Assembly (NCBI RefSeq): GCF_001039355.2
Contig: NW_019775180.1
Coordinates: forward strand, 229,337 to 293,336
Source: Lingula anatina
Lineage: Eukaryota; Brachiopoda; Lingulata; Lingulida; Lingulidae
Direction of reading: 5' to 3'
DNA: 64,000 bases
The notes under the pieces were generated by a model that saw only the letters and a list, made by a program, of their open reading frames with translations, ran no database searches and was not told the origin of the DNA. Shown in pieces: positions 62,471 to 64,000 of the stretch (its first letter is position 1; each line of letters starts with the position of its first letter). The position numbers and the translations under genes were made by a program.

Positions 62471-64000
62471 CTGAAAAGAAAATATTCTCTCTGAAATATG
62501 AGTTTGCAATCAAATATGGTGGAACCTTTTATAAGTGACGCTAAATGCAGAATTAAAGTGATTCACATTCATTAAAAGATGAAATTGAATAGAATTGAGA
62601 GGAAAATGATACTGTCATAATCATAAATAAAATAACGCAAGACCACAACCTATCAAAATAAAATTCTGTGATTTTAGCCTCTTGCGCAAATGCCTCTGTG
62701 GTGGAAGGAGGAAAGAAGTGCCGATTATTACCCGCAAGTGGCAATTTCACTATGATCCCTGTTATTAGAAATAACAAAAGGAAACCACGGTTTATTTTTC
62801 CGAGGTAATGGTGGATCAAAGTACTGCATACACACACATAACACGATTAGGATTTTTACTTGTTTTTTCTACCTGTTAACGTTCTTGGTTTTATTTTTTA
62901 CCTTGTTAAGCGTATTCTCACATATTGGCACAACTGATGAAACACGTTTTTGTCCAAACACCTCATTTAATAGCTGTCTTTCTTCTTGCCTTGCAACTCA
63001 TGCGTTACTGTGCCAACCCATGAGTAACTGTATCAACAATCATACCAATAATGTCAAAGTTTATTTTTTGTAAAGTATCGCATTTTTTATCAAATTCACT
63101 GAAAAAATGAACTTTAATAATATGAGGATATACTTTTCTGCTGGTCACCAGGGTCGGATTTTTGAATAAGCAGACTGACCACGTGTTATGGGCATAACAG
63201 ATAAGGCGGCACCGATAAGCTGTCAGAGTAAAAAATGGAAAAAGTTTGATAAAAATTTAGAAAGTGATATTTGGATCGCAGATATATGGGTGAATCAGTC
63301 TGAAGATTATACGGATCATTATGGAAAGAAGTGCATTATTTGGAAAATATAGTTTCAGGTTCAACTAGATTCTCTATTTAAGGTCTACCTACTTCTAAGA
63401 GAGTCGTATGGGCTGCCCTCAATATACATTGGGTTAACACAAGTAGTCCATAATTGTATTCGACATGCTGCGAGCCGAACATATTGAATTTACTACTGTC
63501 ATCTTCATCTTTCAGCACAGGTTATTGGCAAGTGTAGCCGATGCGATCTATTTCTGAATCTTTCGAAACTGATACCTGTCAGTATGGGGAATCGCAACTT
63601 CCAGTGGTCTCCCGAAAGTAAATTAAATAAAGGCAACAATACAGAGAAAGGTCAGTGTATTAATCCGTTAAAAGTAATGTTTTATTTTCCTTTTGCACAC
63701 TAGGGGCACGCCTGAAACTAAAATAACTTTCCAAGTCTTGTTTTTGCCCAGTATGCACGTGACTGGTAATGTTCACAGACAACTTTCTAGGGCCGCATCA
63801 GGGAAAGTTTCGTTTGATTACCTCGACGGCATGTTTTGCTCAAGGAAACCTAGACCTCTGCTGATTACTGCTGCTCCAACCGAGGGATCTGGAAGGCTTA
63901 ACACTGTTCGGTTTCTAGTAAGATAGAAATCTAGGCCGATCATAAAAAGGCAAATTGTTAATCTGAATATTTTTCATCGACTCAACAATTATCAATTTCG
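62471..64000. other. Upstream MRF intron up to the window edge
   Basis: Read on both strands, no bHLH-like coding sequence is present. The sequence is AT-rich with short open frames only, so it is presumably the first MRF intron. Confidence 0.5.

Noticed and set aside
1-64000. CRISPR arrays, operons or bacterial signals
   Set aside because: The window is animal nuclear DNA with spliced genes, and the only regular array is the minisatellite, which has no spacers.

Overview
The window is nuclear DNA from an animal, most likely a marine lophotrochozoan such as a mollusc or brachiopod. It is AT-rich, with widely spaced intron-containing genes, GT-AG splice sites, AATAAA-type poly(A) signals, many microsatellites and DNA-transposon relics. 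The phylum is inferred: the animal gene families (neurotrophin, MyoD-family factor, FAM167, ZU5/death-domain protein) and frequent TAGGCCTA-type words fit, but no single feature proves it.

Left part (1-25.9 kb): the 3' exon of an unrecognised gene; two short minus-strand genes; a tRNA-Glu(UUC); and a 13-exon minus-strand gene (5855-12255) that I joined phase by phase into 1021 codons. It encodes a DTHD1-like adaptor with ZU5-ZU5-UPA-like modules and two death domains in tandem. Next come a three-exon FAM167-family gene (17002-20863) carrying an intronless J-domain gene on the opposite strand in its second intron, and an intronless gene for a 400-residue acidic/serine-rich protein.

Middle part (26-44.7 kb): a repeat-rich tract. 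It has a 1.1 kb minisatellite (26-bp unit, 104-bp higher-order unit), a GCATTC-rich inverted-repeat element, a Tc1/mariner deletion derivative, a 128-bp foldback element, a decayed Tc1-like transposase, and a 1.6 kb palindromic Tc1-like element of the same family as the deletion derivative. Between these lies a two-exon neurotrophin precursor gene (37162-39601) with a TATA box, a signal peptide split by the intron and the six-cysteine knot. A 28-bp piece of its coding exon recurs 1.5 kb downstream.

Right part (45-64 kb): a 1.6 kb segment occurs on both sides of a 198-N gap, probably two haplotypes assembled in tandem. The last two exons of a MyoD/Myf5-family (MRF) gene follow on the minus strand, 8.3 kb apart; its bHLH exon lies beyond the right edge.

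The genes do not form one pathway. The notable loci are the neurotrophin, the ZU5/death-domain adaptor and the MRF gene. Vertebrate neurotrophins signal partly through p75, which carries a death domain, but nothing here links the adaptor to the neurotrophin.
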